Source: Syntrophaceae bacterium UBA5764
Lineage (GTDB): Bacteria > Desulfobacterota > Syntrophia > Syntrophales > Smithellaceae
DNA length: 17,652 nucleotides
NCBI GenBank assembly: GCA_002418825.1
Contig: DIEW01000082.1
Span: 1 to 17,652, forward strand
Direction: 5' to 3'
Shown: positions 7,662 through 15,287 of the stretch, piece by piece
Layout of the letters: each line of letters begins with the position of its first letter
Numbering within the stretch: position 1 is the first letter of the stretch
Notes under the pieces: model-generated
The model's input: only the letters and a program-made list of their open reading frames with translations
Told to the model about the DNA's origin: nothing
Database searches by the model: none
Translations under genes and position numbers: made by a program

Positions 7662-7877
7662 ATGGTTTTGTTTATCATGACAATTCTGTGGACGGTGGGA
7701 TTCGTGAGCACTTCAACCATGGGGAAAATGAGCCACTTGCTTCTGCTTATCACTCTTTTGGAAATAGCGGTGGTTAGCTTTTTTCAGTGGCGAAGATCCA
7801 TGAATGCCAGCAAGTTAATCAACAAGCGGACAGCAGATTATGTCTCCGGGCGCGGAAATCTCTCCGCGAAAAACTAA
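7662..7877 (+). CDS. Small membrane protein, Lmo0937/DUF5670-like
   Basis: The 71-residue product has two hydrophobic segments (about residues 3-18 and 24-42) joined by STSTMGKMSH, followed by a basic tail (FQWRRS). The pattern of Leu-Trp, a short Gly/Thr turn, and His followed by Leu-Leu-Leu recalls the Lmo0937/DUF5670 family of tiny membrane proteins. The resemblance is by eye and the tail is longer than usual. GAAGG precedes ATG 7662 by about 5 bases, supporting the start. The gene ends 12 bases from the stop of the convergent acyl-CoA ligase gene, and no clear hairpin terminator lies between them. Confidence 0.55.
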   Translation: MVLFIMTILWTVGFVSTSTMGKMSHLLLLITLLEIAVVSFFQWRRSMNASKLINKRTADYVSGRGNLSAKN

Positions 7878-7889
7878 ATACTCGTCGTC

Positions 7890-9791
7890 CTACTTTTTCG
7901 GGTAACCAGCTTTCTTGAGCGCGTACTGAATCTCTCCCAAAACCGCAGGGTCTTCTATCGTTGACGGCACGTTGAATTCTTTCCCGTCCGCAATCTTACG
8001 CATTGTCGAGCGCAGAATTTTTCCGCTGCGTGTTTTGGGAAGGCGTCCGACAATGGCCACATCTTTAAGACAGGCCAACGCGCCAATCTGGTTGCGGATC
8101 ATTCCCACAATTTCTTTCTGAATTTCGTCAGGTTTTTTTGTCACCCCCGCTTTTAACACGGCAAAGCCAACCGGCACCTGTCCTTTGAGCTGGTCATCAA
8201 CGCCGATAACGGCGCATTCGGCGACAGAGGGATGTTTGGCGACAACTTCCTCCATGCCGCCTGTGGAAAGCCGATGGCCGGCGACATTGATTATGTCGTC
8301 AACACGCCCCATGATATAAATGTATCCGTCCTTATCTTTGAATCCGCCGTCCCCGGTCGTGTAATATCCGGAAAATGCTTCCAGGTATGAGGAAACATAA
8401 GCATCGTCTTTTTCCCAGAGCGTGGTCAGGCAGCCCGGGGGCAGGGGCAGTTTTATCGCTATTGTTCCTTCCGCCTGATTGGGCAATTCTTCCCCGTTTT
8501 CATCCAGCACTTTTACGTTATATCCCGGAACGGGTTTTGTGGGAGAACCGGCCTTTACCGGGAGATGTTCAATGCCTATGCAATTCGCGGCAATCGCCCA
8601 GCCCGTTTCTGTTTGCCACCAGTGGTCAATGACCGGTATCTTCAGAATATTCACCGCCCAGTGATATGTATCCGGGTCGAGCCTTTCTCCGGCCAAAAAA
8701 AGATATTTCAGGCAGGAGATGTCGTATTTTTTGATGAAGGAGCCGGAAGGGTCTTCTTTTTTTATCGCGCGGAACGCGGTGGGCGCCGTGAACAGAACTT
8801 TTACCTTATGCTCATTGATTACCCGCCAGAAAGCGCCGGGGTCCGGCGTGCCTACCGGTTTGCCCTCGTAAATGATTGTTGTAGCGCCGTAAAGCAGCGG
8901 CGCGTAAACGATGTAAGAATGGCCGACAACCCAGCCCACATCGGAGGCCGCCCAGTAGACGTCTCCGGGTTCGATGCCGTAGATGTTCTTCATGCTCCAC
9001 AAGAGCGCCACTGCATGGCCGCCGTTATCCCGCACCACGCCCTTGGGAATTCCCGTCGTGCCTGAGGTATAAAGTATATAAAGCGGGTCTGTCGACCGGA
9101 CGGTCGTACATTCCGCCGGCTTCGCTTCCTTCAGAGCTTCCTGCCAATCCATGTCTCTGCCTGCAATCAGTTCGGCCTTAACCTGCGGGCGCTGGAAAAT
9201 AAAACATTTTTCAGGCTTGTGCGCGCAGAGCTCTATGGCTTTGTCCAGAAGAGGCTTGTAGGGTATAGCGCCTTTTGGTTCTATGCCGCATGATGCGGAA
9301 AGAATGACTTTGGGCTTGGCGTCATCGATTCTTATCGCCAGTTCGTTGGGGGCGAATCCGCCGAAGACCACGGAATGGATGGCCCCTATTCTCGCGCAGG
9401 CGAGCATCGCGAAGAGGGTTTCGGGAATCATCGGCATGTAAATTATAACGCGGTCGCCTTTTTCGACGCCGTTTTTTTTCAGCATGCCGGCGACAAGCGC
9501 AACCTCATCAAGAAGTTGCCCGTAGGTTATTCTTTTCACAACACCTGTGACGGGACTGTCATAAATGACGGCGGTTTGGTTTTTCCTGCCGCGCTCTACA
9601 TGCCGGTCAACCGCGTTGTAGCATGTATTCATCTGCGCGCCTTCAAACCATCTGTAGAACTGATGTTTGGGGCTGTGAATAACACTGTCCCATTTTTTTA
9701 CCCAAGAAACAGCTTCGGCGGCGTCTGCCCAAAATTCATCCGGATTGTTTATGGAACGGCGGTACGCCTCATCGTAAGAGCGGTAATTCAT
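7890..9791 (-). CDS. prpE: Acyl-CoA ligase of the propionyl/acetyl-CoA synthetase type (PrpE/ACSS3-like)
   Basis: This 633-residue AMP-forming ligase activates a short-chain acid with ATP and CoA through an acyl-adenylate. Visible motifs (numbered from ATG 9791) are the phosphate-binding loop YTSGTTGIPKG at 241-251, WWQTETG at 391-397, and the C-terminal PKTRSGK with the catalytic, acetylation-controlled lysine near 591. RDNGGHAVAL after the loop, ASDVGWVVGHSYIVYAPLL and the IADG/STIEDP tail resemble PrpE and human ACSS3 more than classical Acs. Propionate is therefore the likelier substrate, though acetate is possible. The frame could start at a TTG (9806), but GGGAGG overlaps that codon and lies 7 bases before ATG 9791. 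Length is normal for the family. The amidohydrolase upstream is on the same strand, 141 bases away. Confidence 0.88.
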   Translation of the reverse strand: MNYRSYDEAYRRSINNPDEFWADAAEAVSWVKKWDSVIHSPKHQFYRWFEGAQMNTCYNAVDRHVERGRKNQTAVIYDSPVTGVVKRITYGQLLDEVALVAGMLKKNGVEKGDRVIIYMPMIPETLFAMLACARIGAIHSVVFGGFAPNELAIRIDDAKPKVILSASCGIEPKGAIPYKPLLDKAIELCAHKPEKCFIFQRPQVKAELIAGRDMDWQEALKEAKPAECTTVRSTDPLYILYTSGTTGIPKGVVRDNGGHAVALLWSMKNIYGIEPGDVYWAASDVGWVVGHSYIVYAPLLYGATTIIYEGKPVGTPDPGAFWRVINEHKVKVLFTAPTAFRAIKKEDPSGSFIKKYDISCLKYLFLAGERLDPDTYHWAVNILKIPVIDHWWQTETGWAIAANCIGIEHLPVKAGSPTKPVPGYNVKVLDENGEELPNQAEGTIAIKLPLPPGCLTTLWEKDDAYVSSYLEAFSGYYTTGDGGFKDKDGYIYIMGRVDDIINVAGHRLSTGGMEEVVAKHPSVAECAVIGVDDQLKGQVPVGFAVLKAGVTKKPDEIQKEIVGMIRNQIGALACLKDVAIVGRLPKTRSGKILRSTMRKIADGKEFNVPSTIEDPAVLGEIQYALKKAGYPKK

Positions 9792-9932
9792 CATCTGTCC
9801 TCCCAAAAAGATTCCCGCTTATAAGTCAGGTTGGCCGGAATTTCAAGAAAAAACGCGCAAGGTAAGGTATGTTGTTGAAACCTTTTGATATTAAAAGCGG
9901 GAAAAACGGCGATGTTCCGGCGATTCACTAAA

Positions 9933-11492
9933 TTATGTCTTCAACGCAATTTTTTCCGTCTCGTAAATTTTGCCGTCTTTCACCACCGTTTGCGGTTTGC
10001 GGCAGGCTTCGATTTTTTCCAGCGGATTTTCCTCAAGGATTACCAAATCCGCGTATTTGCCGACGTCAATCGTGCCGATTTTATCCGCCATGCCGACGAT
10101 TTTTGCGTTGTTGATTGTGGCTGAGCGCAGGACCTCCTTGTTTGATAGGCCGACGCGGTGAAGCATTTCCATTTCCTGCCACAGAGTTCCGTGATACGCG
10201 AAGGGCACGCCCGCGTCCGTGCCGCAGCCGATGAGAATTCCGGCGTCTCTCATTGCCAGCAGGTTTTTGGGACCAAGCAGCAGAATGTTGAAATAAATTT
10301 CGGGATTGGCCATGAACTTCCGCATTTTATACAAATCGTCGCAGCCGTATTTTTTGTAGTTTTGCAGATGGACGACGTTGTTTTTATGGATAGCTGGTTC
10401 CGTGTAGTCATTCGGCGCGGAGTTGATGTAATCGCGGCGCAGTGCTATTTCCTGCTCGATAAAATCAGTGCGGAATTTTTTGGGCAGTTCATCGTACGCT
10501 TCAGGCGCGGAAAGTCTCTGCGCGATGGTCATCGTCGGTATATTGGCGATTTTCTTTTTGGCCATAGCTTCAATGTCTTTTGGCGTCAGCACGGCATCGG
10601 AGATGGAATGTTCCATGGTGTTGATGCCGTATTGCACGGCGCGGTCAAAACCGAATTTGGTGTGAATATGTCCGGCGATGGGCAGATTGTTTTTTTGCGC
10701 GAAATCGCAGATTGTTTTCAGGTGCTCATCAGTATAGGCGGGTATTTCGCTCTTGCCGCAGAGGACGGAAATTTTGTCCATTGTCAGTTTGATGAACGAT
10801 GCGCCGCCCGCGCTGTTTTGCCGCATTTTTTCTTTGAGCTCTTCCGTGTCTTGGAACCACATGTTCGAATGGCCGGTGAATGCCAGTATCAGCCAGGCAA
10901 AAATGCTAATTTCCTGCGGGTTAAAGTCGGGATGACCGCCGTGAATATTGGTGAAGGCGTTGCAGTAAACCACGCGCGGTCCGATCAGTTCGCCTGTTTG
11001 AATTTGCGCAAGGTGGTCGTGCAGGATTTTTGGCAGCGCTCCCATGTCCCGAATGGTGGTTACGCCCTGCCTGAGTTGTTGGGTGTAATTTCTTTTCAGT
11101 TGATTCATTATGGTCAGAAAAAGGCCGGCTTGAAGAGCGGAACCGCCCGGCAACGTCGCGTGGCAGTGCGCGTCAATCAAACCGGGAAGGACGTATTGGT
11201 TTTTCAAATCCAGCGTGAGGTCGCCTTCCCGCGCGACAGGGACCTGCTCGGAAATGGATTCAATAATTCCTTTGCGGATGGCAATGGTCTGATTGCTCAG
11301 CAATGTTCCCTTTACGACATCGATAATTTCGGCGTGTGTCAGATAAAGAGCTTTTCCCGTGGAGCTTTCAATCGGGCGGTAGCGGGGAATTGATGAAAAG
11401 CCGGTTAAAGGGGGCAAGCTAAGAAACAGTGCGGATAAAGCTGCTCTTTGCATCAGTTCTCTTCTGGTAATCGCCGAAACATTTTTGGTCAT
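9933..11492 (-). CDS. Exported metal-dependent amidohydrolase (imidazolonepropionase/prolidase-like)
   Basis: The 519-residue protein begins with a twin-arginine-type signal (TRRELMQ with RR at 10-11, then a hydrophobic run to about 32), so a folded, metal-loaded enzyme is probably exported to the periplasm. The amidohydrolase barrel follows. Metal ligands are H109 and H111 in GLIDAHCHA, the candidate carboxylated lysine K235 in FIKL, H275-I-H277, H295 in MEHS, and D426 in GCGTDAG. The C-terminal IGTIDVGKYADLVIL is the usual beta-sandwich return. Such enzymes hydrolyse cyclic amides or dipeptides, and the substrate cannot be told. ATG 11492 has AGGA 7 bases upstream and is chosen over the in-frame GTG at 11516. 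The methyltransferase gene at 11642 is divergent. Confidence 0.88.
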   Translation of the reverse strand: MTKNVSAITRRELMQRAALSALFLSLPPLTGFSSIPRYRPIESSTGKALYLTHAEIIDVVKGTLLSNQTIAIRKGIIESISEQVPVAREGDLTLDLKNQYVLPGLIDAHCHATLPGGSALQAGLFLTIMNQLKRNYTQQLRQGVTTIRDMGALPKILHDHLAQIQTGELIGPRVVYCNAFTNIHGGHPDFNPQEISIFAWLILAFTGHSNMWFQDTEELKEKMRQNSAGGASFIKLTMDKISVLCGKSEIPAYTDEHLKTICDFAQKNNLPIAGHIHTKFGFDRAVQYGINTMEHSISDAVLTPKDIEAMAKKKIANIPTMTIAQRLSAPEAYDELPKKFRTDFIEQEIALRRDYINSAPNDYTEPAIHKNNVVHLQNYKKYGCDDLYKMRKFMANPEIYFNILLLGPKNLLAMRDAGILIGCGTDAGVPFAYHGTLWQEMEMLHRVGLSNKEVLRSATINNAKIVGMADKIGTIDVGKYADLVILEENPLEKIEACRKPQTVVKDGKIYETEKIALKT

Positions 11493-11641
11493 GAAATTGT
11501 CCTTTACTGGCAGCACAAGAGATTGATAATTAAATCATTTGTAAATTTATAGTAAAGTCAAAGACAATGCAATATTATATTGAGACGGAACAAAAATAAT
11601 GTTACGCAACGGCAGCCTTCTGGAAAGGAATCAAATGTATT

Positions 11642-12256
11642 GTGAAACGTTCGCTTCGCGAAATTTATGATAGCTTTGCTCGGACATATGATCAAAACCG
11701 CGGACTTTTCGACATGGGCGAGGTTCTTAGTCAGTTTTACAATTTCTTGGAGATAAAACAGGGAGAGTTGTTGGATTTGGGCTGTGGCGCGGGAGAGCCG
11801 TTCGCGCGTTTTTTTGTCGACCACGGCTGGAAGGTAACCGGCGTGGATTTTTCTGCAAAGATGCTCACGATGGCGGCAAAATATGTTCCCGAGATGAAGA
11901 CTCTCTGCCGGGATATGCGCGAGATTGATTTTCCGGCCAAAAGCTTTGACGCGATAACGGCCATTTACAGCCTGTTTCATGTGCCTTGCGCTGACCACCT
12001 GGCATTGTTTGAAAAAATGCATCGCTGGCTGAATCCCCAAGGCCGGGCGCTCTTTACTTACGCGACAAAAGAATACACGGGGAGCGACGAATTTGACGGC
12101 TATAAGGAATTTTTGGGCGAAGAGTTGTACTACAGTCACAAAACCCCGCAGGATTTGTATAAAGATTTGATAAATGCGGGTTTCAAAATCGTCTCCGCTG
12201 ATTATCGCGCCATCGGCGGCGAAACATTTCTCTGGGTAACGGTGAAGCCGGATTAA
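11642..12256 (+). CDS. Class I SAM-dependent methyltransferase
   Basis: The 204-residue product is a compact Rossmann-fold methyltransferase. Motif I is LLDLGCGAG at residues 43-51, followed by VTGVDFSAKML (motif II acidic residue) and DAITAIYSLFHV around motif IV. The family methylates small molecules or lipids, and the substrate is unknown. The only plausible start is GTG 11642, with a GGAAAGGA element about 12 bases upstream, which is longer than ideal. An ATG at 11635 is out of frame and soon stops. The last ~60-75 bases of this gene, encoding DYRAIGGETFLWVTVKPD, occur again at 16460-16536 in front of the aminotransferase gene. This indicates that the gene's 3' end was duplicated or that a paralog was lost there. 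Confidence 0.87.
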   Translation: MKRSLREIYDSFARTYDQNRGLFDMGEVLSQFYNFLEIKQGELLDLGCGAGEPFARFFVDHGWKVTGVDFSAKMLTMAAKYVPEMKTLCRDMREIDFPAKSFDAITAIYSLFHVPCADHLALFEKMHRWLNPQGRALFTYATKEYTGSDEFDGYKEFLGEELYYSHKTPQDLYKDLINAGFKIVSADYRAIGGETFLWVTVKPD

Positions 12257-12259
12257 AAT
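12200..12259 (+). repeat. Direct repeat copy 1 (3' end of the methyltransferase gene)
   Basis: These 60 bases match 16477-16536 at 57 positions, and weaker similarity with one indel extends about 15 bases further upstream. The three differences are two synonymous third-position changes and a TAA/TGA stop change. The pair brackets a block of six minus-strand genes. Confidence 0.85.
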
Positions 12260-12316
12260 TATTTTTTGTTTAAAGATAAATAAATGATTAAGGATATAAA
12301 AAAAATAAAGTAACGC

Positions 12317-13333
12317 TTAATCTGAACCCCGATCTTTTTTCTCTAACCATTTTAAGAAATGGTAACTGATAATGCCGATGATTAGCATAGCCAATATATA
12401 GATAGGATATGCTATCTTCCAATTTTCCGGCCCGGTCATCATGGACCATTCCGACATGCCGCCAATTCCAGCCAAGAGTGTTAAAGGCATAAAGATAGTG
12501 GTAATGAAAGTCAAGCGTCTGACCGTCAGGTTTGTTCTATTAGCGGTTTCGGCCATCCGATTGTTCAGCATGGAGAGATACATCTCCATGAGACTGGTGA
12601 CAACGTCTCGAGAAGTCTCTGTCAATTCGAATAATTTATTTAGATGATCGTAAATGTCTCGATAAATAAATAACGCTTTCTCCGGGATGAAAGGACAGTC
12701 CTTACGACAAATTTTTACCAAGATCTCCCGCTCGTGGAAAAGGCTCTTACGAAGCGAAAACAAATCGCGGCGCAGGTTAAGTAGCGTAGCGGCATTAAAA
12801 TTCGCTAGGTCAGAAATGATCTCCTCCTCGGCTTTGTCCAACTCATTCTCAAATGCTTCAGTTGCCACAAATTTATGATCAACAATTTGATCCATAATGA
12901 CATGCAAAAGGAAGGATGGTCCCTGTTTGGCGTTCTCGGGATGTAGTCCAACAATGCGTTTGATGTTTCCCGGGAACTGTTGGTTACTTGAACCGTTGAC
13001 GTTGACGGTAATCAGAAAATCTGCGCCAAGAAACATATCTACTTCAGAGGTCGAGAGTAAATCTTTGGTGTAGTTGAAAGTGTTGAAAATTATAAAAGTA
13101 TATTGCGGATAATCATCGATTTTGGGAATTTGATTTTCGTCAACACAGTCCTCGATAGAGAGTGGGTGTAACCCAAAGGGTTCAATCAATAAGGAGAGTT
13201 CCTCTTTTGTTGGCTGGGAGTAATCTAGCCAAATATACCCTCCCTTCTTGGCTTCAGCAATAACATCGGCCAAGGTCTCCACATTAATGAGCTTCCCTTC
13301 TTTAGTAATGTAATAAAATTGAGATTCCGACAT
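12317..13333 (-). CDS. corA: CorA-family divalent cation transporter with GMS in place of GMN
   Basis: The 338-residue protein has the CorA layout: a cytosolic alpha/beta domain (about 1-150), a long helical stalk (about 150-275), then two C-terminal transmembrane helices. The first (RLTFITTIFMPLTLLAGIGGM) ends at the pore loop and the second is PIYILAMLIIGIISYHFL, followed by a basic tail. CorA normally has Gly-Met-Asn at the pore mouth; here the loop reads GGMSEWSMMTG, so Asn is replaced by Ser. CorA forms homopentamers that let Mg2+, Co2+ or Ni2+ down their gradient, and the substitution could change selectivity (inference). GAGG lies about 5 bases before ATG 13333. The upstream neighbour on this strand is another likely metal transporter. 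Confidence 0.85.
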   Translation of the reverse strand: MSESQFYYITKEGKLINVETLADVIAEAKKGGYIWLDYSQPTKEELSLLIEPFGLHPLSIEDCVDENQIPKIDDYPQYTFIIFNTFNYTKDLLSTSEVDMFLGADFLITVNVNGSSNQQFPGNIKRIVGLHPENAKQGPSFLLHVIMDQIVDHKFVATEAFENELDKAEEEIISDLANFNAATLLNLRRDLFSLRKSLFHEREILVKICRKDCPFIPEKALFIYRDIYDHLNKLFELTETSRDVVTSLMEMYLSMLNNRMAETANRTNLTVRRLTFITTIFMPLTLLAGIGGMSEWSMMTGPENWKIAYPIYILAMLIIGIISYHFLKWLEKKDRGSD

Positions 13334-13449
13334 TAGTGCCTCTGCGCGTTTAAATCAAAATACGATTTCCTTGGATATATAAACTTTATACCATATTCTT
13401 TTGAAATTTTAAATATTTATAAAAACTCGTTTATGCCATTGTCGGCAAA

Positions 13450-13926
13450 TTATACTCCAAGGGCAGCCACCCAGTCACCAACCAGGTGTGTAATAACAAT
13501 AACAACAACGGCTATTAAGACATGCTCGCCGACTACTTTCCACGGACGTTTAATCTGCATTTTTGCAATGATATAGCTTAGAACTGTTAGAATGGATAAC
13601 CCCCATACGAGACTGGCTATGATAGCCGTTGAAAGGGGCAGAAAAATAATCGGAATCATAAATGTCAAAGCGAAAAAAAATTTTGCCGAGAACGTAGCGA
13701 TGGTGGAAATCCAGATTTGCTTGGTTGTGTGAATGTTTTCGGACTCTTCCGAAACATGAATGCCAAGAGCATCGGAAAAGGCATCGGCAACGGCGATTGT
13801 TAAAATACCGCCAATAACAACCATTTTTGAACCTGTGCCGGAATGAAGACCCACCATTAGCCCAAGTGTGGTAATGACGGCTGAGGTAAGCCCAAAACAT
13901 ATACCGGTACGCAACGAATCATTCAT
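13450..13926 (-). CDS. VIT/CCC1-like membrane protein, putative metal transporter
   Basis: The 158-residue product has about five hydrophobic segments. It shows the VIT1/CCC1-type N-terminal pattern RTGICFGLTSAVITTLGLMVGL and the first-helix/second-helix segment IAVADAFSDALGIHVSEES. VIT/CCC1 proteins export Fe2+ or Mn2+ into vacuoles or out of the cytoplasm, and the specificity of short bacterial relatives is not established. ATG 13926 is chosen because GGAGG lies 8 bases before it; the earlier in-frame ATG at 13941 overlaps that ribosome site. It lies downstream of the ATC-hydrolase-family gene (68-base gap) and upstream of corA (116-base gap), all on the minus strand. The metal-handling pair could be co-transcribed. 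Confidence 0.75.
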   Translation of the reverse strand: MNDSLRTGICFGLTSAVITTLGLMVGLHSGTGSKMVVIGGILTIAVADAFSDALGIHVSEESENIHTTKQIWISTIATFSAKFFFALTFMIPIIFLPLSTAIIASLVWGLSILTVLSYIIAKMQIKRPWKVVGEHVLIAVVVIVITHLVGDWVAALGV

Positions 13927-13994
13927 GTTTTTATCCTCCATACAGCATGCAGTGTTGAATTTAATGCTCTTTGTTTACTCATGCTAAAATGTGC

Positions 13995-14675
13995 TTAAGA
14001 TATTATGTTTGTCTTGCCGCCTTTCTTGAACCGGAAATCACATTTCCGGTCACCATTGGCAATCGTCATCGTTCTGGTTAAGCCCCAGCCCAATATTTCG
14101 CTCGCGGATTTATCAAAGGAGCACATCAGAGGCGCCAGCTCCACGGCTCCTTGCTGTTTGAGAAATTTGCAGGCCGTGCATTCTGTGTAATCAATGCCGT
14201 AATCAAATGACCGGCCGTCACCTTCTATGAAGTTAAGAACATATCCATCAGGATATTTACGCTTCTGAGATTCTTTGGCTCTTTTTTTAAGGCGTTTTTC
14301 GAATAATGGCGAAAACCATATAAGCCTTATTATACGACGCAGAAAAAAAGGAATAGCATTCCATTCCGACTGATTCATCAGGGAAATAATGTGACTAGCT
14401 TCTTCAAAACCAATCTTGTTCTTTCGCAATATAATATAAATTGCCAGATAACGGCTTGCCGGAAGAAGAAATAAAAGGAAAGGACTTCGATGACCGATAA
14501 ATGGAATTCGAGGAATAATGATTTCGTACTCGCGGCGCGCTTCGTTTATCAGCGAGCTGGCTCGTTCTATGCCGTAATAATCAATTAGCGTTTGCTCGCC
14601 GCGTTCGATGGATTTGTCGAATGATTTTAATAAACGACGTTTATGGGGAATATAACTATTTTCTTTTTCGCTCAT
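13995..14675 (-). CDS. ATC-hydrolase-family protein (L-2-amino-thiazoline-4-carboxylate hydrolase-like)
   Basis: The C-terminal half of this 226-residue protein fits the ATC hydrolase family (PF14196) as I know it. It has C166 and C169 in ECTACKFL, then ELAPLMCSFD with C185, GLTRTMTIANG and C212-D-F-R-F. The founding enzyme opens a thiazoline ring on the way to cysteine, but most members are uncharacterised and occur in regulated clusters, so the reaction here is open. The N-terminal half is basic, with one hydrophobic stretch (PFLLFLLPASRYLAIYIIL), suggesting membrane association. It is the third gene of a tight cassette: 18 bases separate it from the methyltransferase upstream. GGAAG precedes ATG 14675 by about 8 bases. 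Confidence 0.75.
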   Translation of the reverse strand: MSEKENSYIPHKRRLLKSFDKSIERGEQTLIDYYGIERASSLINEARREYEIIIPRIPFIGHRSPFLLFLLPASRYLAIYIILRKNKIGFEEASHIISLMNQSEWNAIPFFLRRIIRLIWFSPLFEKRLKKRAKESQKRKYPDGYVLNFIEGDGRSFDYGIDYTECTACKFLKQQGAVELAPLMCSFDKSASEILGWGLTRTMTIANGDRKCDFRFKKGGKTNIIS

Positions 14676-14693
14676 ATAATATTCTTCCGTGCG

Positions 14694-15272
14694 TTAATTT
14701 AACCGGGCATAATAGGTGCCGAACCCCGTGATTATTCGTTTTCTTTTTATGGTAAAATCGTTTTGGATCAATTCTTTTTCAAGCATTTCCAGGCTGAAGT
14801 CCGCGTTTGGATGCCCCCAGTGAAAAAGCCTGTCGAAGTATGCAACAATCTTTCCGTTTGGCTCTTCAATAAACAGCTTACCACCGGATATGAGAATTCT
14901 GCGACATTCTTTTATGACTTTACGCCATTTTGTAATATGATGCAGGATTCCGAATATGACGATAATATCCCGACTTTGTGAAGCAATATCCCTCATATCC
15001 GAGGCGTCCATGGTTTTGAATTCGTATCCGGGCAGACGCCATTGACCGGTCAGGGAAATTTGTTCCGGCATTAGATCAATCCCAATATATGATTTAGGCT
15101 GTAAGGTAGAAAGCAGGACGGCACCGTAACCTGATCCGCAGCCGATTTCCAGAATATTCATATTTTTGTCCACCAATCCTAGGGATCTGAAATTACGAAA
15201 TTCCAGGTGTTTTTGAATGAATCTACGTAGGGGATTGTTCATCGCTTTGAACTCGATATCGCTTAATTTCAT
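14694..15272 (-). CDS. Class I SAM-dependent methyltransferase of the MarR-linked cassette
   Basis: The 192-residue product has motif I ILEIGCGSGYG at 40-50, SYIGIDLMPEQ as motif II, DASDMRD, and DIIVIFGILHHI followed by CRRILISGGKLFIEEP. This is the standard order for Methyltransf_11-type enzymes. The substrate is unknown. A near-perfect AGGAGG ribosome site 6 bases before ATG 15272 suggests strong translation. It sits between an ICMT-like membrane methyltransferase (15-base gap) and the ATC-hydrolase-family protein, so it likely works on the same substrate as these. It is not close to the methyltransferase at 11642-12256 in sequence beyond the shared fold. Confidence 0.85.
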   Translation of the reverse strand: MKLSDIEFKAMNNPLRRFIQKHLEFRNFRSLGLVDKNMNILEIGCGSGYGAVLLSTLQPKSYIGIDLMPEQISLTGQWRLPGYEFKTMDASDMRDIASQSRDIIVIFGILHHITKWRKVIKECRRILISGGKLFIEEPNGKIVAYFDRLFHWGHPNADFSLEMLEKELIQNDFTIKRKRIITGFGTYYARLN

Positions 15273-15287
15273 TGAACGCCTCCTGCA

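Noticed and set aside
8565..9065. Plus-strand open frame of 166 codons, plus others at 8375-8664 and 9375-9824
   Set aside because: Antisense to the acyl-CoA ligase, whose motifs are intact throughout; no domain visible in the plus frames.
9812..9903. 9-base inverted repeat TTCCCGCTT ... AAGCGGGAA in the gap before the acyl-CoA ligase gene
   Set aside because: The arms are about 75 bases apart and not near a recognised promoter or T-run, so this may be chance.
10158..11393. Long plus-strand open frame (411 codons)
   Set aside because: It lies wholly antisense to the amidohydrolase, which has a Tat signal, all metal ligands and a ribosome site. The plus frame shows no recognisable motif and a His/Phe/Arg-rich composition typical of shadow frames.
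11570..11582. Palindrome CAATAT-T-ATATTG in the divergent amidohydrolase/methyltransferase gap
   Set aside because: Perfect but short and made mostly of A/T in AT-rich DNA; no second copy or regulator to support an operator call.
11558..12139. Minus-strand open frame of 193 codons
   Set aside because: Antisense to the methyltransferase with clear SAM motifs; composition looks like a shadow frame.
13550..13900. Minus-strand 116-codon frame inside the VIT/CCC1-like gene
   Set aside because: Out-of-frame with the clear membrane-protein coding sequence; rich in Arg/Cys/His with no hydrophobic pattern.
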